A DNA stretch of 41,631 nucleotides from Bacteroidota bacterium (GTDB lineage Bacteria; Bacteroidota; Bacteroidia; Bacteroidales; VadinHA17). The notes beneath the pieces were generated by a model, which saw only the letters and a program-made list of their open reading frames with translations, was not told the DNA's origin and searched no databases. The stretch's first letter is position 1. Each line of letters begins with the position of its first letter. The translations under genes and the position numbers were made by a program. This document shows, one piece after another, positions 1 through 8,608 of the stretch. The stretch spans positions 1 to 41,631 of the forward strand of contig JAUXED010000009.1 of NCBI GenBank assembly GCA_030618105.1, read 5' to 3'.

Positions 1-181
1 TTGGATCAACCACATAAGAATCTGTTGTAAAAGCAATCTCTTCGTCTGCTCCGGGAAGACATGCAGAATCAGTCTGTTCGGATAATATTTTATTGGAAAA
101 ATATTTAACAAAAATATCCATGATAAGATCATGGGAAAGTTTTCCACCACTACCATGCCCAAGTAATATGGCTTTTTCCAT
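1..181 (-). CDS. hypE: HypE, hydrogenase maturation protein (N-terminal fragment, runs off left edge)
   Basis: This ORF is not in the supplied track. Reading the minus strand from the ATG at 181 gives about 60 residues beginning MEKAILLGHGSGGK and continuing to TTDSYVVDP. The glycine-rich start and the TTDS(Y/F)VVDP stretch are hallmarks of HypE, the PurM-like enzyme that dehydrates the carbamoyl thioester made by HypF into the cyanide ligand of the [NiFe] site. The start lies 4 bases after the hypD stop, so it is the fourth gene of a hypF-hypC-hypD-hypE operon. The C-terminal part, including the Cys that carries the carbamoyl group, lies outside the window. Confidence 0.9.
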   Translation of the reverse strand, partial: MEKAILLGHGSGGKLSHDLIMDIFVKYFSNKILSEQTDSACLPGADEEIAFTTDSYVVDP

Positions 182-185
182 TTTT

Positions 186-1268
186 CTACACTTTGTTATA
201 TCTGTAATATGCATGGCATGCGCCTTCGTTGGAAACCATACATGCTCCAACCGGGTTTGCTGGCGAACAAGGCTCACCAAACAATTTACAATCAGGAGGT
301 TTTTTAATGCCTTTCAGTATTTCACCGCATATACAACCTCCGGGTTCAATAGTTTCTTCAACTTCAACATTCAGCATTTTTTCCGCATCAAACCGTTCAT
401 ATTTTTTTTTCAGAGCAAACCCGCTATTTATTAAAACACCCAGTCCTCTCCACCAATCATCATGAAGCTCAAAAACCTCATTCATAATTCCCTGAGCTTT
501 TACATTACCTTCGGGTGTAACAACCCTTTTATACTGTATTTCCACTTTTGGCGAGTTGTTTTCATATTGTTTGACAAGCATATAAATAGATTGCAAAATA
601 TCAACCGGTTCAAAGCCGCTTATAACACAACCAAGACCAAATTTATCTGGGATAACTTTGTATATACCTGCGCCTGTTATGGTACTGACATGACCGGGTG
701 CTATGTAACCGTTCAGGTTCACTCCTTCATCAACCAGAGCTTCCATAGCCGGAGGCATAATTTTATGCGAACTGTACAGGAAAAAATTTTCCAGGTTTTC
801 AGCATTTGCTTTTAATATGGCTGCTGCACTTGTTGGGGCGGTTGTTTCGAACCCAATGCCAAGAAAAATTACTTTCTTATCAGGGTTTTTTCTGGCAATA
901 TTCAGGGCATCCAGTGTAGAATATACCATCCGGATATCTCTTCCATTCGCTTTCTCTCTATCAAGAGATGAGGTAGATCCCGGAACCCTTATCAGGTCAC
1001 CAAATGAAGTGATTATGACATTATCAAGACGGCTATAAGCCACAGCTTTGTCAATAAACAAATTACTTGTAACACAAACCGGGCAACCCGGTCCGGAAAG
1101 CAGTTCGATATTATCAGGGAGTAGTGACGGAATTCCAAATTTCCGGATTGCCATGGTATGGCCACCACATACCTCCATAAACCTGACATGTTTTTTAGAT
1201 ATGGAACTGATATAATCTACAAGCCGGGATACAATTTCTTTATTCCGGAATTCTGTTATGTATTTCAT
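186..1268 (-). CDS. hypD: HypD, hydrogenase Fe-(CN)2CO assembly scaffold
   Basis: 360 aa, a normal HypD length. HypD with HypC forms the scaffold on which the Fe(CN)2CO group of [NiFe]-hydrogenase is built. Visible family motifs are FMEVCGGHTMAI near residue 31, SGPGCPVC near 58, GFETTAP near 139, and a Cys-rich C-terminus (GGCICGEILKG, CKLFGEPC, GACMVS.EGAC) that supplies the [4Fe-4S] ligands. The ATG at 1268 overlaps the hypC stop by 4 bases, which suggests translational coupling. It lies between hypC and hypE in a leftward maturation operon facing the hox structural genes. Confidence 0.97.
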   Translation of the reverse strand: MKYITEFRNKEIVSRLVDYISSISKKHVRFMEVCGGHTMAIRKFGIPSLLPDNIELLSGPGCPVCVTSNLFIDKAVAYSRLDNVIITSFGDLIRVPGSTSSLDREKANGRDIRMVYSTLDALNIARKNPDKKVIFLGIGFETTAPTSAAAILKANAENLENFFLYSSHKIMPPAMEALVDEGVNLNGYIAPGHVSTITGAGIYKVIPDKFGLGCVISGFEPVDILQSIYMLVKQYENNSPKVEIQYKRVVTPEGNVKAQGIMNEVFELHDDWWRGLGVLINSGFALKKKYERFDAEKMLNVEVEETIEPGGCICGEILKGIKKPPDCKLFGEPCSPANPVGACMVSNEGACHAYYRYNKV

Positions 1269-1519
1269 ATTTTCTTGCTCTGCTCTTCCCTGTCCATTTC
1301 CTTATTTATCTCTTCCAATTCCTCAAATAATGCAAGGGTTTCAGCTGCATCAGCGGCGCTGATCTTCTGTAATGCAAATCCGGTATGAAGCAGAACATAA
1401 TCGCCAATCTCAACATCATCAAGCATTTGCAAACTGGCATTTACAATTGTTTCACCAACAGCAACCCTTGCCATTTCTCCATTAATTTCAACAATTTTTG
1501 CCGGCACACTTAAACACAT
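1265..1519 (-). CDS. hypC: HypC/HupF-family hydrogenase maturation chaperone
   Basis: 84 aa. It starts MCLSVPAKIVEI, the invariant Met-Cys-x-x-(V)Pro start of HypC; Cys2 binds the Fe(CN)2CO group and the hydrogenase large-subunit precursor. The OB-fold-like core (GDYVLLHTGFALQKI) is typical, and the charged C-terminal tail is a common family extension. It overlaps hypF by 10 bases and hypD by 4 bases, so the three are surely co-transcribed. Within this locus its client should be HoxH. Only one HypC-like gene is visible. Confidence 0.97.
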   Translation of the reverse strand: MCLSVPAKIVEINGEMARVAVGETIVNASLQMLDDVEIGDYVLLHTGFALQKISAADAAETLALFEELEEINKEMDREEQSKKI

Positions 1520-3771
1520 CTTAATTCCCTCCTTTTTGATGCAATTACCAGTTGTCCTAAAGCTATTCCACCATCATTTGCCGGGATTGCCCCCGGAGTA
1601 TACACATGGTAATTCTCTTTTGTTAATTTATTTTCAATGTTCTCAAGTAAATATCTGTTTTGAAATGTTCCTCCTGAGAGAACCACTTTACTGATACCTG
1701 ATTTTTTCCTTATTTTATTTGCTGCGGCAAAAATAATAGAAATAACTGTATTATGGAATTTTGCCGATATTTCCCCGACGGGTATCCCATTAATAATATC
1801 ATTCACTATCTCTTTTATCATTACCTCAACTTCAATTGTCTTCCCCATTTCGAAAGAATAGGAATCGGTACAATTATTATCAATAAGTGATTCAAGACGC
1901 ATCGGTGCTTCAGCATGGAAACCTGAACAAGTGCAAACATCCAGAATAGCAGCTACCGTATCAAATAGCCGCCCTGAACTGGAAGTTAAAGGACAATTTA
2001 TATTTTTATTGATCATCCGGATTATATCCTCTGCATTCTTTTGAACCAGGTTTCTAACAAAAGGAATATTCAATTTAAAAAGATCTGATCCGTATATTCT
2101 ATTTAAATACGCTACCCCCATCCTCCATGGTTCAAGAGTTGCTTTATCACCACCAGGCATTGGAATATATGAGAAATGAGTAACTCTCTCATAATCTTCC
2201 AGGTCACAAATAAAAAATTCGCCACCCCAAATATTGTTATCATCACCAAGACCAATTCCATCGAACCCAACTCCTATCACTTTTTCATCAAGGTTATGCT
2301 CTGCCATACAGGCAGCAATATGTGCATGGTGATGCTGTACTTTTACTACAGGCAAGCCAGAGTCAATAGCATATTTTGTTGAAAGATACTCGGGGTGAAG
2401 GTCACAAACTATCAAAGCCGGATCGACACGAAACAGCTTTTTCTGTTTTTCGATCGATTCACAATAAAATTCATAGGTTTCCCAATTCTTTAGGTCTCCT
2501 ATATACTGGCTCAGAATTGCCTGGTTTCCCTTGCCAAGGCAAAAAGTATTTACCAATTCTGCACCACACGCCATAATTCCGTTCACATTCAGTGTCAAAT
2601 CAACAGGTTCGGGCACATAACCTCTTGACCTTCTTATTGCACGAGGAATGTTATTAACCACCAGTTGAACTGAATCATCAACCCTGTTGAATATTTCACG
2701 GTTATAGGTCACCAGGGCATCACTTACCGGGAGAAGTTTTTTTAAAGCTTCCCTGTCTGAGATAATAATTGGTTCATCCAGGATATTTCCGCTGGTCAGA
2801 ACAATAACAGGTGTATTAAGCTTACTAAAAAGAAGGTAGTGAAACGGCATATATGGCAACATCGCCCCCACGGTATCAAATCCCATACTTACACTAAAGG
2901 CAAGATTCTTTTTGCTTTTCATAAGAACTATCGGTCGCCTCCACGACTGCAATAATTCCTGTTCTTCTGCATTTACCATAGCATATTCCCCGAGTGTCTC
3001 TATCCCGTTAAACATAACTGCAAACGGCTTCCCCTCCCTCAATTTGGATTGCCTGAGTTGTTTCACTGCTTTTTCGTTTAAAGCATTACAAGCCATAAAA
3101 TAGCCACCTATTCCCTTAACAGTAACAACCCCACCGTTGTTTATCACTATTGATGTTTTATTAAGAACTTCCTCAAAACTATCTGTTTTTCCATCTTTTG
3201 AGATCAGTTCATACCGTGGTCCGCAGTTCAGACATGCTACAGGCTGGGCATGGAACCGGCGATCCATAACATCCGCATATTCGACAGCACATACATCGCA
3301 CATTTGAAAAACGTTCATGGTAGTTTTATCCCGGTCGTATGGCAGATCTTTAATTATGGAGAACCTGGGACCACAATTGGTACAATTGATAAAAGGATAG
3401 TCAATCCGGTGTGGTTGATTTTTCATATCCCCGAGGCAGGCAGAACAAACTGCTATATCAGGACTTACATCGGTAATTTCATCTGAATCAGATTTACTTT
3501 TAACAATGGTGAATTTTTTAAAATCTTTAGAACTGATCTGTTTAACATTAACCGATTTGATTGTTGATGCGAGTGGTTTTTTCTCTTCCAGGGAAATTAT
3601 AAAATGGTCAATATCAGATCTGTTACCTGTGGCAAAAATCTTAACTCCATCATTCCGGTTTTCAACACTGCCCTTTATATTATGATAATTGGCAATCCTG
3701 TAAACAAACGGTCTGAATCCTACTCCCTGCACCAGTCCCTTTACTGATATTTCATAAGTTCCATTGTCCAT
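1510..3771 (-). CDS. hypF: HypF, carbamoyltransferase for [NiFe]-hydrogenase maturation
   Basis: 753 aa, full family length. HypF takes the carbamoyl group from carbamoyl phosphate (ATP-dependent) and passes it to the HypE cysteine. Domains in order: acylphosphatase (GLVQGVGFRPFVYRIA, residues 12-27), two zinc-finger-like Cys motifs at about 109-185 (CSAC, CTNCGPRF, CDVC, CLNCGPRY), a YrdC-like domain at about 195-375, and a Kae1-like domain with the metal-binding HHHAHIAACMAEH near residue 474. It is the first gene of hypFCDE. The ATG at 3771 gives a complete acylphosphatase domain, and a Bacteroidota-type promoter lies just upstream. Confidence 0.97.
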   Translation of the reverse strand: MDNGTYEISVKGLVQGVGFRPFVYRIANYHNIKGSVENRNDGVKIFATGNRSDIDHFIISLEEKKPLASTIKSVNVKQISSKDFKKFTIVKSKSDSDEITDVSPDIAVCSACLGDMKNQPHRIDYPFINCTNCGPRFSIIKDLPYDRDKTTMNVFQMCDVCAVEYADVMDRRFHAQPVACLNCGPRYELISKDGKTDSFEEVLNKTSIVINNGGVVTVKGIGGYFMACNALNEKAVKQLRQSKLREGKPFAVMFNGIETLGEYAMVNAEEQELLQSWRRPIVLMKSKKNLAFSVSMGFDTVGAMLPYMPFHYLLFSKLNTPVIVLTSGNILDEPIIISDREALKKLLPVSDALVTYNREIFNRVDDSVQLVVNNIPRAIRRSRGYVPEPVDLTLNVNGIMACGAELVNTFCLGKGNQAILSQYIGDLKNWETYEFYCESIEKQKKLFRVDPALIVCDLHPEYLSTKYAIDSGLPVVKVQHHHAHIAACMAEHNLDEKVIGVGFDGIGLGDDNNIWGGEFFICDLEDYERVTHFSYIPMPGGDKATLEPWRMGVAYLNRIYGSDLFKLNIPFVRNLVQKNAEDIIRMINKNINCPLTSSSGRLFDTVAAILDVCTCSGFHAEAPMRLESLIDNNCTDSYSFEMGKTIEVEVMIKEIVNDIINGIPVGEISAKFHNTVISIIFAAANKIRKKSGISKVVLSGGTFQNRYLLENIENKLTKENYHVYTPGAIPANDGGIALGQLVIASKRRELRCV

Positions 3772-3791
3772 TAGTATGGTAATTAAAAATG

Positions 3792-3822
3792 CGAAGCTAA
3801 ATGAATGTATCGTATTTTCAAA
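3792..3822 (-). promoter_or_regulatory. Putative hypFCDE promoter
   Basis: On the minus strand there is TTTG, then 19 bases, then TAGCTTCG. This matches the Bacteroidota consensus TTTG-(19/20)-TAnnTTTG with one mismatch in the -7 box. The -7 element ends about 20 bases before the hypF ATG, so the leader would be very short. Inferred from sequence match and position only. Confidence 0.4.
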
Positions 3823-3958
3823 AAATAGAAACCGTTCTACAGTAAAATAATCTTTATGCGTACTAATATATATATAATAGAAATCAATAAAAAACTCTTA
3901 AATTTATTAATTAATATTAATGATTAATATCACTATATCACAGAATTAACATTTATCA

Positions 3959-3989
3959 TTTGCATATAAATATAATGGTGTTATTTTTA
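3959..3989 (+). promoter_or_regulatory. Putative hoxFUYHW promoter
   Basis: TTTG at 3959-3962, a 19-base spacer, then TATTTTTA at 3982-3989. This matches TAnnTTTG in all but the last base. It sits about 50 bases upstream of the hoxF ATG. Both divergent promoters lie in the 270-base, very AT-rich gap 3772-4041, so a shared regulator could act on both; no clear operator was identified. Confidence 0.5.
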
Positions 3990-4041
3990 GCTGTTAATTA
4001 TTTCACAATAAGGATAACAATTATTTCAAGCTATTAAAATT

Positions 4042-5844
4042 ATGGAAAACAATACGGTACATTCTGCAATAAGGAAATACAATCAGGATAAGACGAGGTT
4101 GATGGATATCCTTATTGAGATACAAGACAACGAGAATCATATTTCTGATGATGCTGTCAGGATAATTTCAGAAAAACTGGGATTATCTATAGTTGATGTA
4201 GAGCAGACCATTTCTTTCTATCACTTCCTGTCAAAAGAGTCTTTGGGGAAGTACACAATATATTTGAACAATAGTGTAATTTCAAATATGAAGGGCAGAC
4301 AAATAGTTGCTGAAACTTTTGAGAATGAAGCTGGTTGTAAATTTGGTGAAGTAACCGAAGATGGAATTATTGGCTTATTTGACACTGCCTGTATTGGAAT
4401 GAGTGACCAGGAACCTGCAGCTTTGATTAACGGCAGTGTTTTTATACACCTCACTTCTTTCAGGGTAAAGAAAATTGTACGTGATATGCGAGCTGGTAAA
4501 GATGTGAAAAAAATGCACACTTCATATTTAGGTGACGGGCAAAACAAATCTGAATATCTCAATTCTGTTGTCCGGAATAATATTATGAGGATGGGACCTG
4601 TATTAAGTGATGATTATAATCCCGGAACAATTATAATGAAAAACCTGGCACAATTAACTCCTGAGCAGGTAATTGAGGAGATTAAAACATCAAATATCAG
4701 AGGGCGTGGAGGGGCTGGTTTTCCTACAGGTTTGAAATGGGAATTTTGCCGGAAAGCCAAAGGAGATAAAAAATATGTTCTCTGTAATGCAGATGAGGGA
4801 GAACCGGGGACTTTCAAAGACAGGGTAATACTAACCGAAAGACCAAAACTTTTATTTGAAGGAATGGTCATTGCCGGATATTCCATCGGAGCAACAGAAG
4901 GCATTCTTTATCTCAGGTATGAATACAAATATCTTAAGCATTATCTTGAAAATATTCTTGAAGAAGCACGGGAGAAAAATCTGCTGGGCAAGGATATCGG
5001 AGGTATTAAAGGATTCAATTTTGATATCAGAATACAGCTTGGAGCAGGAGCATATATTTGTGGAGAGGAATCAGCTCTTATCGAGTCAGCTGAAGGTAAA
5101 CGTGGAGAACCACGTGACCGGCCTCCATTTCCGGTTGAAAAAGGATATAATGATTGCCCCACCGTTGTAAATAATGTTGAAACTCTTTGTTCTGTAGTTA
5201 AAATCATGCTTAATGGGGGTGAGTGGTACAGTTCACTGGGCACCCGGGAATCTACCGGAACTAAAATTCTCAGTATTTCAGGTGATTGCAGATATCCCGG
5301 AATTTATGAAGTTGAATGGGGACTGTCAATTAATGAAATGCTCGATATGGTTGGTGCAACAGACATTCAGGCAGTTCAGGTTGGCGGACCTTCAGGTTCT
5401 CTCATAGGACCTGAAGAATTCGACAGAATACTTTGCTATAGCGATTTAGCTACCGGAGGATCATTAATGATTTTTAATAACAAAAGGTATCTGTTAAAAG
5501 ATGTAGTTCTTAATTTTACGGAATTTTTTATTGAAGAATCATGCGGTTCCTGCGTTCCATGCAGATCAATGACACCCCTGTTAAAACAAAAGCTTGAAAA
5601 GATACTGAATGGTAATGGTGTAGCAAACGACTTAGAGGATCTGCCAAAGTGGGGCGAATTAATGAAAATAAATCGTTGCGGACTAGGACACACCGCAGCC
5701 AATCCAATACTTACAAGTCTGAAAAACTTCAGACACCTTTACGAAGAAAAACTGGAAAGAGGAAAAGAATATGAAACAGGATTTAATCTGGAACAAGCTG
5801 TAAGTGAGTCGTGTGAAGCAACAAAAAGAGTTCCGGATTTTTAA
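4042..5844 (+). CDS. hoxF: HoxF-type diaphorase subunit (NuoE-NuoF fusion) of NAD+-linked [NiFe]-hydrogenase
   Basis: 600 aa, the length of HoxF in NAD+-reducing soluble hydrogenases, where NuoE- and NuoF-like parts are fused. Residues 1 to about 150 are NuoE-like, but of the four [2Fe-2S] cysteines only one aligned Cys remains (C117 in TACIGMSDQEP; the only other Cys in the domain is C99). Residues from about 170 on are NuoF: the FMN/NADH site GRGGAGFPTGLKW near 220, CNADEGEPGTFKDR, GAGAYICGEESAL, and the [4Fe-4S] ligands SCGSCVPCR near 500 plus RCGLGH near 545. It should oxidise or reduce NAD(H) and pass electrons to HoxU. First gene of hoxFUYHW, 20 bases before hoxU. Confidence 0.93.
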   Translation: MENNTVHSAIRKYNQDKTRLMDILIEIQDNENHISDDAVRIISEKLGLSIVDVEQTISFYHFLSKESLGKYTIYLNNSVISNMKGRQIVAETFENEAGCKFGEVTEDGIIGLFDTACIGMSDQEPAALINGSVFIHLTSFRVKKIVRDMRAGKDVKKMHTSYLGDGQNKSEYLNSVVRNNIMRMGPVLSDDYNPGTIIMKNLAQLTPEQVIEEIKTSNIRGRGGAGFPTGLKWEFCRKAKGDKKYVLCNADEGEPGTFKDRVILTERPKLLFEGMVIAGYSIGATEGILYLRYEYKYLKHYLENILEEAREKNLLGKDIGGIKGFNFDIRIQLGAGAYICGEESALIESAEGKRGEPRDRPPFPVEKGYNDCPTVVNNVETLCSVVKIMLNGGEWYSSLGTRESTGTKILSISGDCRYPGIYEVEWGLSINEMLDMVGATDIQAVQVGGPSGSLIGPEEFDRILCYSDLATGGSLMIFNNKRYLLKDVVLNFTEFFIEESCGSCVPCRSMTPLLKQKLEKILNGNGVANDLEDLPKWGELMKINRCGLGHTAANPILTSLKNFRHLYEEKLERGKEYETGFNLEQAVSESCEATKRVPDF

Positions 5845-5864
5845 TAAATAAACAACCTAAAATA

Positions 5865-6560
5865 ATGGCTGATATAATAAATTTTACCATTGACGGAAAA
5901 GAATGCGTAGCTGAAAAAGGCACTTTAATTTTACAAGCTGCTCAGGAAAATGACATATACATTCCGACTTTATGTAATTACGAAGGTGTAAAACCCCAGG
6001 GATCGTGCCGGATTTGTACAATCAAGACCAATGGACAATTTGTTACCGCATGTACAACACCGGTGGCAGATGGAATGGAAATTGAAAATAATACAGAGGA
6101 AATAAACGATCTGAGAAAATCGATAATTGAATTGCTTTTCGTTGAAGGAAATCATTTCTGTCCTGCTTGTGAGATGAGTGGTGACTGCGAACTTCAGGCA
6201 CTTGCCTACAGGTTTCAAATGATGGTTCCCAGGTTCACTTTTCAATTTCCTAAAAGAGAAATTGATGCCCGTAATCCTAAAATATTAATGGATAGTAACA
6301 GGTGTATACGTTGTAAACGTTGCATACGGGCTATCAAAGATGAAAAAGAAAGAAGCATCTTTGCTTTTCACGGAAGAGGTCGGAATATAGAAGTACATAT
6401 TGATCCTGATTTGGGAAGCAAACTTACCGATGAACTTGCAGAAAGATCTGTAACTATTTGCCCCGTAGGAGCAATACTTCCCCGTGAAAAAGGTTTCAGA
6501 ACCCCAATAGGACAAAGGAAATTCGATCATGAACCCATCGGAAGCGAATATAAATATTAG
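5865..6560 (+). CDS. hoxU: HoxU, Fe-S electron-transfer subunit of the diaphorase module
   Basis: 231 aa, the usual size of HoxU (the N-terminal part of NuoG). It wires HoxF to the hydrogenase small subunit HoxY. An N-terminal [2Fe-2S] ferredoxin domain is shown by CNYEGVKPQGSCRIC followed by TACTTP. The His-Cys3 [4Fe-4S] motif GNHFCPACEMSGDCELQ is near residue 95-110. A further [4Fe-4S] set is CIRCKRCIR near 145 with ICPVGAIL near 200. It sits 20 bases after hoxF and 27 bases before hoxY. NuoG proteins are much longer and continue into a molybdopterin-like domain, which is absent here; that and the neighbours fix it as HoxU. Confidence 0.94.
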   Translation: MADIINFTIDGKECVAEKGTLILQAAQENDIYIPTLCNYEGVKPQGSCRICTIKTNGQFVTACTTPVADGMEIENNTEEINDLRKSIIELLFVEGNHFCPACEMSGDCELQALAYRFQMMVPRFTFQFPKREIDARNPKILMDSNRCIRCKRCIRAIKDEKERSIFAFHGRGRNIEVHIDPDLGSKLTDELAERSVTICPVGAILPREKGFRTPIGQRKFDHEPIGSEYKY

Positions 6561-6587
6561 GAAACTCAATTTTAAAGAAAATTTGTT

Positions 6588-7139
6588 ATGAGTAAACCAG
6601 TAATAGCAACTGCAACATTAGCCGGATGTTTCGGATGTCATATGTCAATACTTGATATTGACGAAAAGATACTGGATTTGATTGAGCTTGTAGAGTTCAA
6701 TAAATCCCCCATTGACGATATCAAGAATTTTACCAAAAAATGTGATATCGGACTGATCGAGGGAGGATGTTGCAACAGTGAGAACGTACATGTCCTGAAA
6801 GATTTCAGAAAAAATTGTAATACCCTTATATCGCTTGGTGAATGTGCCATCATGGGCGGGTTACCTGCCTGCAGGAATCCTATTCCTATTAAAGAATGTC
6901 TTGAAGAGGCATACCTGAACGGACCAAGTGTTAAAGGACACAATGAATCCGGGATCATACCAAATGATGATGAAATACCAATGATGCTTGATAAAGTCTA
7001 TCCATGTCATGAAATTGTAAAGATTGACTATTTCCTTCCCGGCTGTCCTCCATCTGCTGAATTGATCTGGAATGCATTAACAGCGCTGATCACAGGAAAT
7101 GAAATGGAACTGCCTTACGAGGTCATAAAATTCGATTAA
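6588..7139 (+). CDS. hoxY: HoxY, [NiFe]-hydrogenase small subunit
   Basis: 183 aa, the short cytoplasmic small-subunit type. It carries one proximal [4Fe-4S] cluster and no twin-arginine signal. Visible ligands are CFGCHMS near residue 14-17, the GECA stretch near 85, and PGCPPSAE near 148. It lacks the medial and distal cluster region of membrane-bound uptake hydrogenases, which agrees with a NAD(P)-linked group 3 enzyme. The position, between hoxU and hoxH (17-base gap), is the standard hoxFUYH order. Confidence 0.95.
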   Translation: MSKPVIATATLAGCFGCHMSILDIDEKILDLIELVEFNKSPIDDIKNFTKKCDIGLIEGGCCNSENVHVLKDFRKNCNTLISLGECAIMGGLPACRNPIPIKECLEEAYLNGPSVKGHNESGIIPNDDEIPMMLDKVYPCHEIVKIDYFLPGCPPSAELIWNALTALITGNEMELPYEVIKFD

Positions 7140-7156
7140 TTATAGAGAAAAAAGCT

Positions 7157-8608
7157 ATGTCAAAAAAGATAACTATTGAACCTTTAACCCGTGTGGAAGG
7201 ACATGGAAAGGTTACTGTACATCTGGACGATAATAACAATGTTACTCAAACCCGGTTACATATTGTTGAATTCCGTGGTTTTGAACGGTTTATCCAGGGC
7301 CGTCCGTACTGGGAAGCACCGGTGCTCGTTCAAAGATTATGTGGTATTTGTCCCGTAAGCCATCATCTGGCTGCTGCAAAAGCAATGGACGTAATAGTTG
7401 GTGCCGGCACAGGAGATGGTCTGACCCCGGTTGCTGAAAAAATGCGCCGCCTCATGCATTACGGACAGGTATTCCAATCGCATGTCCTTCATTTTTTCCA
7501 TCTTGTATCACCCGACCTTCTGTTTGGTATTAATGCCAATCCAACTATCCGGAATATTATTGGCGTTGCTATGGAACACAAAGACCTGGCTGTACAGGGA
7601 GTGATGATGAGAAAATTTGGACAGGAGATAATAAAAGCAACCGCAGGGAAAAAAATTCACGGAACAGGAGCTATCCCGGGAGGTATTAACAAAAACCTCT
7701 CAATCGAAGAAAGAGATCATTTTCTTAAAGGAAAAGACCCCTTAAATGTGGATAAAATGATCGAGTGGTCACTGGGTGCAATTGAATTCTTTAAAAACTA
7801 CCAGTCAAAAAACAGTGAACTAATCGATAACATGGCTGCATTTCCGTCTAACCATCTGAGCCTTGTCAGGAAAGACGGAGCTATGGATCTTTATCATGGC
7901 GTGATAAGAGCAGTTGATGCAAACGGAAAAAAGATACTTCATGATGTTGATCCCCAGGATTATCTCGACTATATCGGTGAAGAGGTGAAATCATGGACCT
8001 ATATGAAATTCCCGTTCCTGACAGAATATGGCAAAGACAAAGGTTGGTACAGAGTAGGCCCACTGGCAAGATTAAATACCGTTGACTTTATACCTTCCCC
8101 TCTTGCCCAGAAGGAATTTGAAATTTATAAAGCTTATACCAAAGGTAAGCCTAATAACATGTCGATGCACACACACTGGGCACGTCTTATTGAAGTACTG
8201 CATTCTGCAGAAATGATGAAGAAACTGCTTAACGATCCCGACCTCCAAAATGATAACCTGGAAACAAAAGGTAATAAAGTTTATGAAGGAATTGGATTGC
8301 TTGAAGCGCCAAGGGGAACATTGTTTCATCATTACAGGATTAACGACCAGGACCTGATTGAAATGGCAAACCTTATTGTTTCAACCACAAACAATAATAC
8401 TCCTATGAATAAAGCTGTTGAGATGGTTGCAAAAGAGCAGATGAACGGTCATACAATTATAACTGAACCCATGATGAATGCTGTTGAAGTTGCCATACGT
8501 GCTTACGATCCTTGTCTGAGTTGTGCCACACATGCCCTCGGAAAAATGCCTCTTGAAATATCGCTGTATAATAGAAATAATCAACTTATTGACCGCAAAA
8601 GAAAATAA
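7157..8608 (+). CDS. hoxH: HoxH, [NiFe]-hydrogenase large (catalytic) subunit precursor
   Basis: 483 aa, normal for HoxH. This subunit carries the Ni-Fe(CN)2CO active site and catalyses reversible H2 oxidation. The N-terminal metal motif is RLCGICPVSHHLAAAKAMD at about residues 60-78 and the C-terminal one is DPCLSCATH near 451-459. After this His come 24 residues starting ALGKMPLEIS, the typical C-terminal extension removed by an endopeptidase after nickel insertion, so this is an unprocessed precursor. The N-terminal RVEGHGKV is also characteristic. The protease gene hoxW follows directly. Closest match is group 3d; a 3b/3c enzyme is less likely given the HoxF/HoxU partners. Confidence 0.96.
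   Translation: MSKKITIEPLTRVEGHGKVTVHLDDNNNVTQTRLHIVEFRGFERFIQGRPYWEAPVLVQRLCGICPVSHHLAAAKAMDVIVGAGTGDGLTPVAEKMRRLMHYGQVFQSHVLHFFHLVSPDLLFGINANPTIRNIIGVAMEHKDLAVQGVMMRKFGQEIIKATAGKKIHGTGAIPGGINKNLSIEERDHFLKGKDPLNVDKMIEWSLGAIEFFKNYQSKNSELIDNMAAFPSNHLSLVRKDGAMDLYHGVIRAVDANGKKILHDVDPQDYLDYIGEEVKSWTYMKFPFLTEYGKDKGWYRVGPLARLNTVDFIPSPLAQKEFEIYKAYTKGKPNNMSMHTHWARLIEVLHSAEMMKKLLNDPDLQNDNLETKGNKVYEGIGLLEAPRGTLFHHYRINDQDLIEMANLIVSTTNNNTPMNKAVEMVAKEQMNGHTIITEPMMNAVEVAIRAYDPCLSCATHALGKMPLEISLYNRNNQLIDRKRK

Noticed and set aside
4221-4562. 113-aa minus-strand ORF and the other antisense ORFs inside hoxF, rpoB and rpoC
   Set aside because: They are shadows of well-identified genes on the opposite strand.
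4042-6560. hoxF/hoxU as part of respiratory complex I (nuoEFG)
   Set aside because: HoxF is a NuoE-NuoF fusion, HoxU is the short NuoG form, and hydrogenase subunit genes follow directly; no membrane nuo genes are present.
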